Source: Gloeobacter morelensis MG652769 (GTDB lineage Bacteria > Cyanobacteriota > Cyanobacteriia > Gloeobacterales > Gloeobacteraceae). From it: a stretch of 64,000 nt of DNA. The notes beneath the pieces are model-generated. The model did no database searches and was not told the origin of the DNA. It saw only the letters and a program-made list of their open reading frames with translations. How positions within the stretch are numbered: the first letter of the stretch is position 1; the number at the start of each line of letters is the position of its first letter. The position numbers and the translations under genes are program-made. The stretch lies in NCBI RefSeq assembly GCF_021018745.1, contig NZ_CP063845.1, forward strand, positions 1,860,001 to 1,924,000. The letters are read 5' to 3'. Shown piece after piece: positions 45,252 through 54,809 of the stretch.

Positions 45252-46196
45252 TTGTGTACGAACAAGCAGGTCAGAGAAATTCTTGAGCAATATGCTCTGG
45301 AGAATGCCGAGTGCACAGTGCTGCGGCACTTGGGGAATCTGGTGGTTCGGGTGGAAACCGATGCGAGGCGGTACGCTTTGCGCGTTTGCGAACCGCAGGT
45401 GAGCGCAGCACAATTACAGACGGAACTCGATTGGCTCCAAGCGCTCAAAAGAGACACCGATCTGTGCGTTCCGACACCGGTGACCAGCGTACAAGGCAAC
45501 TTAGTCACCGCCTCCATCGATGAGTCTGCTGTTCAGTGGTGGTGCGTTCTATTCGACTGGATCGACGGTGAACCGGTCAGTAGGCAGATGTCTGAGCAAG
45601 CGGCCGCCCGGGTCGGTGAACTGGCAGCCGAACTGCATCTGCACGCCCGGCGGTGGACTCCAAATGTTCCCAGCCACATCGGGCTTCGGCAGTTCGATCC
45701 TACCTGGCTTGCCGGTCCTGCCTCGTGGTGGGCGTCCGGTAGGGCGCTTGCGGCCCTCGGCCGCCCAACCTGGCAAGCTCTAGATCGCGCGGTGCAGTTG
45801 GCGGTCGAGGCTATGCAAGATCTTGGAGAATCGTCGGAGGTCTTTGGCCTGATCCACTCGGATTTGCACTTCGGCAACATCCTGGTGACCGAGGGCGGCT
45901 ATGCGGTTATCGACTTTGACGGATGTGCCCTGGGCCACTATCTGTTCGACCTGGCAGTGATCGAAGCTGAGTTTCTTGATTACCCTATGGCAGAGGCGTA
46001 CATTGCCGCTTTTCGAAACAGTTATTCCTGTGCTTCGAAAAGCTCGACCCTCTCGCCCCAACTGCTGCAAAGATTCTCGGTTCCGGCGGCGGTGGTTTTT
46101 CTAGAGTGGGTGTACACCAGTCCGAACCCGGCGGTGCGCGAAGACAAGCTTTCCTGGGTGCCGGTGGTCGTCGAGCAAATTTTATCCACGCTCTGA
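45252..46196 (+). CDS. Aminoglycoside/homoserine-phosphotransferase family kinase
   Basis: 314 residues from TTG 45252 (no better start seen). Kinase-like features: LVVRVETDARRYALRV for ATP binding, catalytic loop GLIHSDLHFGNILV (Asp as base, Asn) and metal Asp in YAVIDFDGCALG. The family phosphorylates small molecules such as homoserine, choline, fructosamine or antibiotics; substrate is undetermined. Confidence 0.82.
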   Translation: MCTNKQVREILEQYALENAECTVLRHLGNLVVRVETDARRYALRVCEPQVSAAQLQTELDWLQALKRDTDLCVPTPVTSVQGNLVTASIDESAVQWWCVLFDWIDGEPVSRQMSEQAAARVGELAAELHLHARRWTPNVPSHIGLRQFDPTWLAGPASWWASGRALAALGRPTWQALDRAVQLAVEAMQDLGESSEVFGLIHSDLHFGNILVTEGGYAVIDFDGCALGHYLFDLAVIEAEFLDYPMAEAYIAAFRNSYSCASKSSTLSPQLLQRFSVPAAVVFLEWVYTSPNPAVREDKLSWVPVVVEQILSTL

Positions 46197-46294
46197 AGAT
46201 CGGTACAACTGTAGAGAGTTCGAAGTTCAGCCGGGTGTGATGTTCATGGTGCAGGACGCCCACCAAGTGTGTTATTGAACAGTATGTGCTTTTC

Positions 46295-46585
46295 TCAGCG
46301 CAGATTTTCTGGCCAAATCTGTGAACCGTGGATGACGGCCAGAATTTCAATGTGCTCGCCAACGAGATAGGCGACGACAAACTGAGTCTGTGTCACCACC
46401 AGTTCCCGAGTACCGCCTATGCGTCCTGGTCTTCCAGACAGGGGAAATTGGGCGAGTTGTTGGACACTCCGTTCAATGCGCTCGACAATCCGCAACCTGA
46501 TTTCGGATGGAAGAGCCTCGCGCAACCGCGCCAGATCCGCGATCGCTCGCCGCCGCCAGAGGATTTTTAGAGGCTGGCTTTCCAT
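46295..46585 (-). CDS. RelE/ParE-family toxin
   Basis: 96 residues: ILWRRRAIADLARLREAL, FPLSGRPGRIGGTRELVV, FVVAYLVGEHIEILAVIHG. It follows and overlaps by 19 nt a CopG-like antitoxin gene, a standard module. mRNA cleavage or gyrase inhibition are the alternatives. Confidence 0.85.
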   Translation of the reverse strand: MESQPLKILWRRRAIADLARLREALPSEIRLRIVERIERSVQQLAQFPLSGRPGRIGGTRELVVTQTQFVVAYLVGEHIEILAVIHGSQIWPENLR

Positions 46586-46800
46586 TCGGCAAGTTCAGCG
46601 GCGACTTCTGCTTCATCCGCAAGCTCAGGATCTTCGAGGGCCTTTTGGATGTGTCGGCATGACCAGTGGTAATGGGCGATGTGTTGTCCAATGGCTGTCT
46701 GGATGACGGTGTTACGATCCATGCCCTGGGCGTTGGCGATTGCATCGAGGGCAGCGAGATCCTCTTCTGGGATCCGAATGGAGACGATCGCACTCTGCAT
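46567..46800 (-). CDS. CopG-like ribbon-helix-helix antitoxin
   Basis: 77 residues: AIVSIRIPEEDLAALDAIAN is the ribbon and first helix, GMDRNTVIQTAIGQHIAH the second helix, followed by an acidic tail. Partner of the overlapping RelE/ParE-type toxin; it would repress the operon. Confidence 0.85.
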   Translation of the reverse strand: MQSAIVSIRIPEEDLAALDAIANAQGMDRNTVIQTAIGQHIAHYHWSCRHIQKALEDPELADEAEVAAELAEWKASL

Positions 46801-47025
46801 GGATGTTTTCCTGACGACATGGGCCTATCTTCTCACACCACGCCATCGGCCCAATGCCGGTGTGCAGGGTAGAAGCGCATTATTGAACGGGTGCACGTCG
46901 CTGAAGGCTGCTGGGTGTGCCGAAATCTTTTCAACCTCCCGTTCGATGCTGTCTTTCATTTTCAAGTGTAAAAGAGCGTCCCTAGCCGGTCTCATCGCAC
47001 TCTACTTTATGGAGAAAGTATTGAT

Positions 47026-47430
47026 ATGACAGAACAACCGGAATTCGGGGTGCCGGAGCTTGCCGACCTTGGAGCGGACGAGGACGATCAACAGCTCTTG
47101 TTGGCCCAGGCAAGACCGGTGCAAACGGATGTCGGGTACTGGCAGGGTGAGACGCTGCCCTACGACGGTCACAACGTCAATCAGGACGGCAGCACCGACT
47201 TTACCTCCGACGCCCAGGAGGCCCTGTTCTACGGAGACCCCGAACAGCAGGCTTGCCTGAGAGGCTCCGGTTATACTGAGCAACTGATCGACGCCGCCGA
47301 GCGCTTGGCCGGGCAACTCGAAGACAGCGTGAACGAGACGACCCGCGGTACCGTCCTCGAGTGGGGGGACTCTTTTCTGGATGACATCGACCCCGAAAGC
47401 TGCCCCGACACCGACACCAGCGCCTTTTGA
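47026..47430 (+). CDS. Acidic protein of unknown function
   Basis: 134 residues, strongly acidic (about 29 Asp+Glu against 4 Lys+Arg), with no membrane segment or recognised fold. ATG 47026 has GGAG 11 nt upstream. It ends next to a broken phosphoesterase gene. The extreme charge suggests a DNA mimic or salt-type protein, but nothing confirms either. Confidence 0.5.
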   Translation: MTEQPEFGVPELADLGADEDDQQLLLAQARPVQTDVGYWQGETLPYDGHNVNQDGSTDFTSDAQEALFYGDPEQQACLRGSGYTEQLIDAAERLAGQLEDSVNETTRGTVLEWGDSFLDDIDPESCPDTDTSAF

Positions 47431-47439
47431 GCGCGGTTG

Positions 47440-48110
47440 CGGCACGCGGCGCAATCCGGTGGTGCGCAGCACTTCCGGAACCACCGCCGTGTAGGTCCAG
47501 GTTTTTTGCTGCAAATCAAAAACATCGGCCATCGGTGCTGCGAAACCGTCGTAGAGGCCGAGGGGGTCGATGCCCAGCACGTCTGCGATGGTGCGGACCA
47601 TATGACGGTCGTCTAATGGGTCGACACGACCGGCCCCTGTTTGACGTAGGGGCCGACGACAAAGGCGATGCTGCGCTGGGCGTCGACGTGATCGGGACCG
47701 TCCTGGGCATCGTCCTCGATGACGAAGATGAGCGTGTTGTCTTTGTAGGGGCTTTTTGACACCTTCTCGACCAGCAAACCGAGGGCGTAGTCGTTGCCGG
47801 CCATTTGCATCTCGATGGTGTCGACGCCGTCGATCGCCTCGGCGAAACTGCCGAAGTGGTCGTGGGGCAGCGCCACCAGGGAGAGCGCGGGCAGATTGCG
47901 CTTCTGGACGTAGCCGTCGAACTCGCCCTCCCACTCCTTGAACAACCAATAGTCCGGATACTTCATGTCGTACCCACGGTAGTACGGGTCGTTGACGGCC
48001 TGCAGCGTGCGCTTTGTAGCGAACGAGACAACGACGCCTTCGGCGAACGGGCGCCGCCCGGGTGGAATGAAGGCCAGATCGGTGGTCGGCAAAGAGTACG
48101 GTAGATGAAC
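47440..48110 (-). pseudogene. Broken alkaline-phosphatase-superfamily phosphoesterase (C-terminal part)
   Basis: The minus strand encodes NDPYYRGYDMKYPDYWLFKE, MQMAGNDYALGLLVEKVSKS, FVIEDDAQDGPDHVDAQRS and GPYVKQGPVVST, the C-terminal half of phosphoesterase-family proteins. A TAG at 47613-47615 replaces the expected Tyr codon of the STRYTTV motif, and a 1-nt deletion near 47603 moves the frame, after which MVRTIADVLGIDPLGLYDGF continues. The N-terminal half is missing. Confidence 0.75.
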
Positions 48111-48261
48111 GGCATTAACAGGCGGTGAACATATATTGTTAACGGCGCATGAACAAACCATGGCCTTTCCCTGAAAAACGGGTCCAAACGGCTGGGTCTC
48201 TCGGCAAAGGACCCGGAGAATGTCCAGAACTATCAAAGTTCTGCTGGAATTTCAGGTCGAA

Positions 48262-48499
48262 TTACTCAAGTTCGCGCTGCAATTGCCGACGCAACTCGCG
48301 CATGGCCGCACCGGTGCCGCGCTCGCCCGCAGCCCGCACACATTGTTCGAACAGCGACGACAAGTCTACGCCCGGAAAGTAAGGACTCGTTTCTTGAAGT
48401 CGGTACCCGTTGCCTTGTAGCCGGTAAATGGCGAGACGGCTGCGACGACACAACCACACCTCCGGCAGCCGATATAACAAGTAATCGTTCACATCGGTG
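48262..48499 (-). pseudogene. Uma2-family protein, C-terminal fragment cut off by the IS630 element
   Basis: The fragment reads TDVNDYLLYRLPEVWLCRRS and FPGVDLSSLFEQCVRAAGER, the C-terminal half of Uma2 (DUF820, PD-(D/E)XK-like) proteins. It continues the fragment at 49614-50017: joined across the element at the TA target, the frame is restored as DVTNYTDVND with 213 residues in total. Confidence 0.88.
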
Positions 48500-49615
48500 T
48501 AAGTAGGGAGATAGGGAAAAACTGAATATACTGAGGATGCCGCATCTTTCAGACTATGCCTCATAAGATCCATCTCTCTGCCGATGAAGACCTGGCCTTG
48601 CTCGCACTTTCTCAGAACAGTACGGTACCGTCTCGGGTTCGACAGCGGGCTGAAGCCCTCAGATTGTCCGCAAGAGATTGGACGGTACCTCGCATCGCAG
48701 AATTCTTCCATTGCCATCAGCAGACGATACGTGAGACGTTTCAGCGTTGGTGGGATGGTGGCATTGAAGGTCTTTATGAAGCTCCCGGTCGTGGCGGGAA
48801 ATCAAGATGCACGCAAGAGGACTTGGCCTGTCTTGAGAAGCGCATTCTCGAAGACGAGCAAACGTACAACGCTCGGCAGTTGTCCGAGTTGCTTTTGGCG
48901 GAGCGCGGGGTCAGTATGTCCGCGGTGCCGCTGCGCAGGGCGCTAAAAAAAATGGCTACGTCTGGAAACGCACACGCAAAAGTCCTGGTGGAGCGGATCC
49001 AAAGCTCCGGCAGGAGAGGCAAAAACAGCTCGACGAGCTCAAAGCGTCGGCAGAAGATGGTTTCATCCGATTAAAGTATCTGGATGAGACGGGAAAAGAC
49101 GGGGAAAGCACAGTCAACTACACCTGGATGAAGATTGGCCGGCAAAAGCACATTAAGCAACCCAAAGAAGCGGCGAAACGTCAGAGCATCTTGGGTATTT
49201 GGGAACCGAGCAAAGATTTCAAATATGCCCTGATCAAGAAGAACTTTACGAGTGAGGAATATCTGAAGATTATGGAGCAGGAGGCACGGGAAGCCTGGAG
49301 ACATTTTCTGGCGACGGGCCAGCCGACCGTGATCGTTCAGGACAATGCATCGATTCACAAAAGCAAGAAAATCCAGAAGCACTGGAGGTTGTGGCATAGG
49401 CAAGGGTTGCACATGTTTTTTATCGCACCGTACAGCCCCCAGCAGAACCTTATTGAGGGCGAGTGGCTACATTTGAAGTACGATGAACTGAGAGGAAAAA
49501 GCTTTACTGAAGAATCTGCTCTAGAAAAAGCACTCGTGGAGGCGATAGAGAACCGCTTCGCAAAGAAAGGGCACTCAGTCAAGCGATATTTGCTTTAATC
49601 CAGTAAGCCTACTTA
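48500..49615 (+). mobile_element. IS630/Tc1-type insertion sequence
   Basis: About 1.1 kb flanked by TA dinucleotides (48500-48501, 49614-49615), the usual IS630 target duplication. Ends share TAAGTAGG in inverted orientation, with weaker similarity further in. It carries one transposase made by -1 frameshifting and interrupts a Uma2-family gene. Confidence 0.9.
48556..49598 (+). CDS. IS630-family transposase (two frames, -1 frameshift)
   Basis: The first frame (48556-49074) has an N-terminal HTH domain (RDWTVPRIAEFFHCHQQTIR; second HTH near GGIEGLYEAPGRGG). The second (ending at 49598) continues after a run of eight A at 48945-48952: in the -1 frame RALKKNGYVW...RLKYLDETG gives the first catalytic Asp, VIVQDNASIHKSKK the second, and PQQNLIEGEW the Glu. 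The A-run in an IS630 element is a typical programmed -1 slippery site, so the enzyme is probably intact. Confidence 0.87.
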
Positions 49616-50017
49616 GTTGGTGACGTCGATTTCAATTGCAAGGTCGGGCCAGGGGTCGATCCCCCAATTCAAACGATCTCGCCCGACTACCCCTTGCCAG
49701 TTGTCGATGTAGAAACAATAGTCCGGCTCGATGCCGCCTTGTTCCGGCAGTTCCATTGTGATTGGCGTGAAGGCTTCGTAATTGCGGTTTTGAGCATCGA
49801 GCAAAGCGGTGACGATACTCGCGATCAGGTGGGCATCGCGCCCATGCTTGGGCAGAGGGGAGATCAGCAAAACCTCTTCGTCCCGGTACTTGATGCGGGG
49901 AATGGAGGCGCCGCCCCGGCTGTCTCGAAGGACACGGTAGCCCTCCCAGGAGCCCAGCATCCGGACGACGGTCCCAGGCGGCAGCTGAATCTTCTGGCTG
50001 GAAATCAGAGCGTACAT
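49614..50017 (-). pseudogene. Uma2-family protein, N-terminal fragment
   Basis: About 133 residues including ISPLPKHGRDAHLI, IEPDYCFYIDNW and PDLAIEIDVT, the catalytic core of Uma2/DUF820 nuclease-like proteins. It stops at the element boundary. The other half is at 48262-48499. Before insertion the gene had 214 codons. Confidence 0.88.
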
Positions 50018-50110
50018 AACGATTCTTCAGCCGTTAACTATAGAGCGGATCTTATCGCACAGAAATTCCGCTTGAGCTTGAAAAGGCTTTCAGACGGCTA
50101 TAGGCAAGCT

Positions 50111-51421
50111 CTAGCGTCCGGTGGCAACATCGCCCGGCTGGGTGCGCACAATCAAGGCCGCTTCGCGTTGGGCGGCGGCGAGGGCGGCAGCGGGGGTACG
50201 CGCCCCCAGCAGCACCTGCTCGACCGCGCGGCCGATGGCGTCAGAAATTTGCGGGTAGGTTGGGTCGAGGGGGCGGTTGCGGCCCGAAGGCAACTGGTCG
50301 AGGAAGACTTTGAGTTGCGGATTGCGCTGTAAAAACGCCTGGTAGGCGGGGGTGCGGGTCGCCTCGGGGGTGACGGGCAAGTAGCCCGTGCCGGTGGCCC
50401 AGGCGCTCTGAAATTCGGCGCTGAGCACATATTGCGCGAAGCGCCAGCCGGCCTGCTCGCGCTCGGGCGTCGTCTTCATCAAAAACAACTGCTCGCCGCC
50501 GATGGCGGTGGCCCGCATCTTGCCGCGCGGCAAGGGAAATACACCGTAATCCATGCCGTTTTCACCAATTTCTCCCAGGGTCCAGGGACCGCTCACCTGC
50601 ATCGCCACCCGCCCGGCAAAAAAATCGTCGAACATGTAGCCCTGCTCGGGCTGGGAGAGGCTCGCGGCGGAGCGCGCCAGCAAGCGCTGCCAGTAGGCGA
50701 GGGCGCGCACCCCCGCAGGCGAATCGATCTGCGGTTGGCCGCCCACGAGCAGCTCACCCCCCGCCTGCCAGAAAAAGGGCAGCCAGTTAAATACGGTCCA
50801 TTCGCCTTTGCCCAGGGGCAGCCGCAGACCGTGGCGCTCCGGGCGGCCGTCGCCATTGCGATCGACGGTGAGCCGCTCGGCGAGGCTCAGAAATTCGGCC
50901 CAGGTAGTGGGAAAAGTCTGCATCCCGGCTTCTGCGAAGATCTTTTTGTTGTAAAAGACCGCCAGGTTGTTGGTGTCAAAAGGGAGCGACCAGGTCTTGC
51001 CCCGGTAGCGGGTGGCGGGGAGCAAATTCGGATAGACCCGCTCGAGCAGGTTTTCTTTTTGTAAGTACTCGTCAAGCGAGACGATGGCGTCGGCCTTGAC
51101 CAACTGGCCGGTGAGCGTGGCGTTGTACCAGAGCAGATCCGGGGGCGAGCCGCCGATCACCGCCGCCAAAATTTTGGGGATTTGCTGATCCTGCTGGCCC
51201 GCGTAGATGGCGCGCACGCGGATACCCGGGTGCTGAAAATTAAAGCGCTCCACCAGCTTGTCAAGTACCACCCGGTTGGGAGGCGGGTCGGCACCGTGCC
51301 AGAACGTCAGCTCGATGGGGCCGGAAGGTGCAGGTGACCCGGAGCAAGCGACCAGCAACGCGCTAAGCACCGCAAGCCAAAGGCCGGACCGCTTCCCCAG
51401 CGCGCGCACCGGCCCGCTCAA
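50111..51421 (-). CDS. ABC transporter solute-binding lipoprotein, family 1 (sugar type)
   Basis: 436 residues from TTG 51421, whose codon overlaps the topA stop (TTGA). Lipobox LSALLVAC gives a lipoprotein. Family 1 features include ELTFWHGADPPPNRVVLDKL, SPPDLLWYNAT, YNKKIFAEAGMQTFPTTWAE and AGWRFAQYVLS. It would bind a sugar or glycerol-phosphate compound in the periplasm. No permease or ATPase gene is adjacent. Alternative starts inside the hydrophobic region are possible. Confidence 0.87.
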   Translation of the reverse strand: MSGPVRALGKRSGLWLAVLSALLVACSGSPAPSGPIELTFWHGADPPPNRVVLDKLVERFNFQHPGIRVRAIYAGQQDQQIPKILAAVIGGSPPDLLWYNATLTGQLVKADAIVSLDEYLQKENLLERVYPNLLPATRYRGKTWSLPFDTNNLAVFYNKKIFAEAGMQTFPTTWAEFLSLAERLTVDRNGDGRPERHGLRLPLGKGEWTVFNWLPFFWQAGGELLVGGQPQIDSPAGVRALAYWQRLLARSAASLSQPEQGYMFDDFFAGRVAMQVSGPWTLGEIGENGMDYGVFPLPRGKMRATAIGGEQLFLMKTTPEREQAGWRFAQYVLSAEFQSAWATGTGYLPVTPEATRTPAYQAFLQRNPQLKVFLDQLPSGRNRPLDPTYPQISDAIGRAVEQVLLGARTPAAALAAAQREAALIVRTQPGDVATGR

Positions 51422-53715
51422 CCGGTAAGCAAGGCGGCCTGCCGCTCCACTTCCTCCTCACCCACCATCTCCTGGGCGGGGGCGGTGAATTTGCAGGCGG
51501 AGCAGGCCACCATGTCGTCGCCGCGCTTGCGGGGTTTGTAGAGCAAGATCGAACCGCACTCGGGGCAGGCGGGCTTGTCGATGGGCCGGCTCCACAGCAC
51601 AAAGTCGCAATCGGGATACTGGTCGCAGCCGTAGAAATTCTTGCCCATCTTCGAGCGGCGCTCGACAATCTGGCCTTTGCTGCACTTGGGGCAGGTGATC
51701 CCCGTCGATTTGGGCTGGCTCTTGCCGCAGGCAGGGCATTTGAGATATTCGCCGTAGCGGCCGTAGGTGATGAGCATCGGCGCGTGGGCGCACTGGTTGC
51801 AGGAAATCCCCTCGGCGGGGCGGTCCTTGGGGACCGGTTTGTTGTCGCGGGTGAGCTGGTGGGTAAAGTCGCACTCCGGATAGCCCGAGCAGCCCAAGAA
51901 GTTGCCAAAGCGGCCGTAGCGGTTGAGCAGTGGTCGGCCGCAGCTCTCGCACAGGTGGTCGGTGACGATCACCACCCGCTTCATCTCCTCGTCGGCGGCC
52001 TTGAGCGTCTCCACGAACGGCCCATAAAAATCCGCGAGCAACTGGGTCCAGCGCTGGGAACCCTTTTCGACCTCGTCGAGCTGCGCTTCCATGTTGGCGG
52101 TAAATTCGGTATCGACGATGTTGGGAAAGTGCTGGACCAGTTGGTCGTTCACCTTCATGCCCAGCTCGGTGGGGATGAGCGTGCGGCCATCTTTATTGAC
52201 GTAGCCGCGCTCCTGGATTGTGCCGATGGTGGGGGCGTAGGTACTCGGTCTGCCGATCCCCTGCTCTTCGAGGGCCTTGACGAGAGTGGCCTCGGAGAAG
52301 CGCGCGGGCGGCTGGGTAAAGTGCTGCTTGGGGTCGACCGTGAGCAAAGTGAGCGCCTCGCCCTCTTCGAGCACCGGCGCGGCACCGGGCGCTTCTTCGT
52401 CGCCCGTGGCTGCTTCCTCGCGCGCTTCCTCGTAGACGCGGGTGTAGCCGTCGAAGACCGTGCGGGTGACCGAGACGCGAAACAGGGCGTCGGGGCGGCC
52501 GACTGTGGGGGTGGCGGTGATTTCGACCGTGCGCGTCTCCAGGGTGGCCGCCGTCATCTGCGAGGCCGTAAAGCGCTGCCAGATCAGGCGATAGAGCTTG
52601 AACTGGTCTGGGGTGAGCGATTTTTTGATCGCGTCGGGGGGGCGGTTGATGTCGGTGGGCCGGATGCACTCGTGGGCGTCCTGGGCGCCTTTTTTGGCGC
52701 CGTACTGGCGGCGGCGGCTCGGGTAGTACGGTTTGCCGTAGGCGGCCAAGATAAAATCGCGCGCCGCTTCCTGGGCTTCTTCGGCCACCCGGGTGCTGTC
52801 GGTGCGCATGTAGGTGATCAGCCCCACCGGCCCTTCTTCACCCAAATCGATGCCTTCGTAGAGTTGCTGGGCAATAGCCATCGTGCGCTTGACGGTGAGC
52901 CCCAAGGCCGAAGCGCCTTCGCGCTGCAGGGTGCTGGTGATGAAGGGTGGTTGGGGTTCTTTTTGCCGCTCGCGGGTCTTGACCGAATCGACCCGGGAGG
53001 CAGCTCCCGCCAGGGCTTCGACCACCGCCCGCGCCGCCGTCTCGTTGCCTAGGTCCGGCTTTTTGCCCGACCAGCGGACCAGATCGGCGCTGAACGGGAT
53101 GGCTTCGGCCTGAGCACTCTGGCGAAAGCGGCCGTGGACGGTCCAGTACTCTTCGCTCACGAACGCCTGGATTTCTTTTTCGCGGTCGCACAGCAGGCGC
53201 ACCGCCACCGACTGCACCCGCCCGGCGGACAGGCCGCGCTGCACTTTTTTCCACAGCAGCGGGCTGAGCTTGTAGCCCACCAGCCGATCGAGGATGCGCC
53301 GCGCCTGCTGGGCATCGACCCGGTTGATATCGATGTCGCGGGGATGGGCGACGGCGTTCTGGATGGCCTGCTTGGTGATCTCGTGAAACTCGATGCGCTG
53401 CAGCCGCTCGCCGGGAATATCCAGAATCTGCGCCAGATGCCAGGCGATCGCTTCTCCCTCGCGGTCGGGGTCGGGGGCCAGATAGACCCGGTCGGCATTG
53501 CGGGCGGCCCCCTTGAGTTCTTCGACCACCTCTTCTTTTTTGGGAATGATCACGTATTTGGGCTCGAAGTCATTTTTGACATTCACACCCATCTCTTTTT
53601 GGGGAAGGTCGCGGATGTGCCCGGCGGAGGCCTTGACGACAAAGTTCTTGCCGAGGATCTTGCTGATCGTTTTGGCCTTGGCGGGGGATTCGACGATGAC
53701 TAGCGATTTGCTCAT
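51418..53715 (-). CDS. topA: DNA topoisomerase I
   Basis: 765 residues from ATG 53715. N-terminal Toprim domain (LVIVESPAKAKTISKIL, APDPDREGEAIAWHLAQIL), central domains with the active-site Tyr in LITYMRTDSTR, DAHECIRPTDI, and four C-terminal CxxC-type zinc ribbons (CESCGRPLLNRYGRFGNF, CNQCAHAPMLITYGRYG, CPKCSKGQIVERRSKMG, CPECGSILLYKP). It relaxes negative supercoils. The solute-binding lipoprotein gene is coupled downstream. Confidence 0.97.
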   Translation of the reverse strand: MSKSLVIVESPAKAKTISKILGKNFVVKASAGHIRDLPQKEMGVNVKNDFEPKYVIIPKKEEVVEELKGAARNADRVYLAPDPDREGEAIAWHLAQILDIPGERLQRIEFHEITKQAIQNAVAHPRDIDINRVDAQQARRILDRLVGYKLSPLLWKKVQRGLSAGRVQSVAVRLLCDREKEIQAFVSEEYWTVHGRFRQSAQAEAIPFSADLVRWSGKKPDLGNETAARAVVEALAGAASRVDSVKTRERQKEPQPPFITSTLQREGASALGLTVKRTMAIAQQLYEGIDLGEEGPVGLITYMRTDSTRVAEEAQEAARDFILAAYGKPYYPSRRRQYGAKKGAQDAHECIRPTDINRPPDAIKKSLTPDQFKLYRLIWQRFTASQMTAATLETRTVEITATPTVGRPDALFRVSVTRTVFDGYTRVYEEAREEAATGDEEAPGAAPVLEEGEALTLLTVDPKQHFTQPPARFSEATLVKALEEQGIGRPSTYAPTIGTIQERGYVNKDGRTLIPTELGMKVNDQLVQHFPNIVDTEFTANMEAQLDEVEKGSQRWTQLLADFYGPFVETLKAADEEMKRVVIVTDHLCESCGRPLLNRYGRFGNFLGCSGYPECDFTHQLTRDNKPVPKDRPAEGISCNQCAHAPMLITYGRYGEYLKCPACGKSQPKSTGITCPKCSKGQIVERRSKMGKNFYGCDQYPDCDFVLWSRPIDKPACPECGSILLYKPRKRGDDMVACSACKFTAPAQEMVGEEEVERQAALLTG

Positions 53716-53857
53716 GCGCTCAACATAAGAGGTGGCAAGACAGACCGTCCATTGTCCGCCTCGGGAAGCCGGGACCGTCCGGGGCGGATGGGGGTTGCCC
53801 ACAGCTTAGCCGCTCCGGGAGTGGGCGAGTATCCTACCCCGGTTCTAGCGACTTTCA

Positions 53858-53905
53858 AGCCGGGGGCGCAACCGCCGCTCCCCTACGAGGGTTGCGCCCC
53901 CGGCT
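53858..53905. repeat. Perfect 16-bp inverted repeat upstream of topA
   Basis: AGCCGGGGGCGCAACC and GGTTGCGCCCCCGGCT with a 16-nt loop, no T-run on either strand. It lies 140 bp upstream of the topA start, in the divergent gap 53716-54197, which has no other feature that I recognise. Confidence 0.75.
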
Positions 53906-54197
53906 CGACTAGCGAGATCGAAGCCCACTGCCCCAGCCGTTTTTTGAGCATCGACCGGCAACAACGCCAGCAGCGCTGCACCGCACTCTGCACCCCGGAC
54001 GCCTCGCCCTCGAAACGCTCACCGTGTCTCAGTGTGGTTGCGGTTGCAGCCTGGAGTATGCGCCGAGGCTTCCTTCCGCAGATAGAGCCTCCTCTACAAC
54101 CCTCAGTAGTTGCTTTTCTAGCGTTGCACGCGGAACCTTGAAGGAGACTACTTCAACTTATCCTCACTTTGATGTCAATAGAGGCATATGCGGATTT

Positions 54198-54452
54198 ATG
54201 CAAATTGAGACTTTGGTAAGGGGCGTTTTTTTTGATAAAGCTACAGGGAAAGCCTTGATCAGCGGAACCTGGGTGGTGCAAAACAAACATGCGATTCAAG
54301 AACGAAGATATGTATTTGTCACGGACGACGAACGCCAATTTCCGGCGGGCCTGGTGGAAGAAAGTGCTGGATTTCGTACGCAAATTCAATTGGTCGCCCT
54401 GGATCTGGCCCGCGACTGCGACTGCAGCGAACTGTGGTTTCGGCCAATCTAA
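54198..54452 (+). CDS. Small protein of unknown function
   Basis: 84 residues from ATG 54198. It looks like a compact beta-rich domain (GVFFDKATGKALISGTWVVQ, RYVFVTDDERQFPAG) ending in an acidic/Cys tail (ARDCDCSELWF). A GAGG lies upstream at a long distance. No family recognised. Confidence 0.5.
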   Translation: MQIETLVRGVFFDKATGKALISGTWVVQNKHAIQERRYVFVTDDERQFPAGLVEESAGFRTQIQLVALDLARDCDCSELWFRPI

Positions 54453-54502
54453 GTGAGGATGCGGGATCCAGTGCGGGCGCGCTTGTGTGGAAGGGGGTCG
54501 GC

Positions 54503-54721
54503 ATGTTCGTGGCAGCTTCGATCGCAGCGGTAGCCGCCTTTGCCATCGCCAAAGGGTATCGCTCGACAACGCCGGTGGCCTTGCTGTGGGCCGTCGCTGT
54601 CTTCGCGGGGGTAAGCGGCGGCCTGTGGCTGTTGGGCGGCGGCCGCGACCCACTGGATCCCCCGTCGCCCGAGACCGTCGAGGCCTACGAACAGCTCAAA
54701 GGCGCCAACCGCAAGCGCTGA
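54503..54721 (+). CDS. Small two-helix membrane protein
   Basis: 72 residues from ATG 54503 with a strong ribosome site (GGAAGGGGG). Two hydrophobic segments (about residues 1-17 and 24-43) and a charged tail (ETVEAYEQLKGANRKR). A longer frame from GTG 54434 is possible but overlaps the previous gene. Confidence 0.6.
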   Translation: MFVAASIAAVAAFAIAKGYRSTTPVALLWAVAVFAGVSGGLWLLGGGRDPLDPPSPETVEAYEQLKGANRKR

Positions 54722-54809
54722 GCATCCCGGCACGGTTGACGAAAATGTGTAGCAAAAGCTACAGTTGCTTGGGCAATGTATCAAAACGTCAAGGCTAAGG
54801 GTGCGGCCG

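Noticed and set aside
51784-53052. 422-residue plus-strand frame opposite topA
   Set aside because: Antisense shadow; topA motifs are unambiguous.
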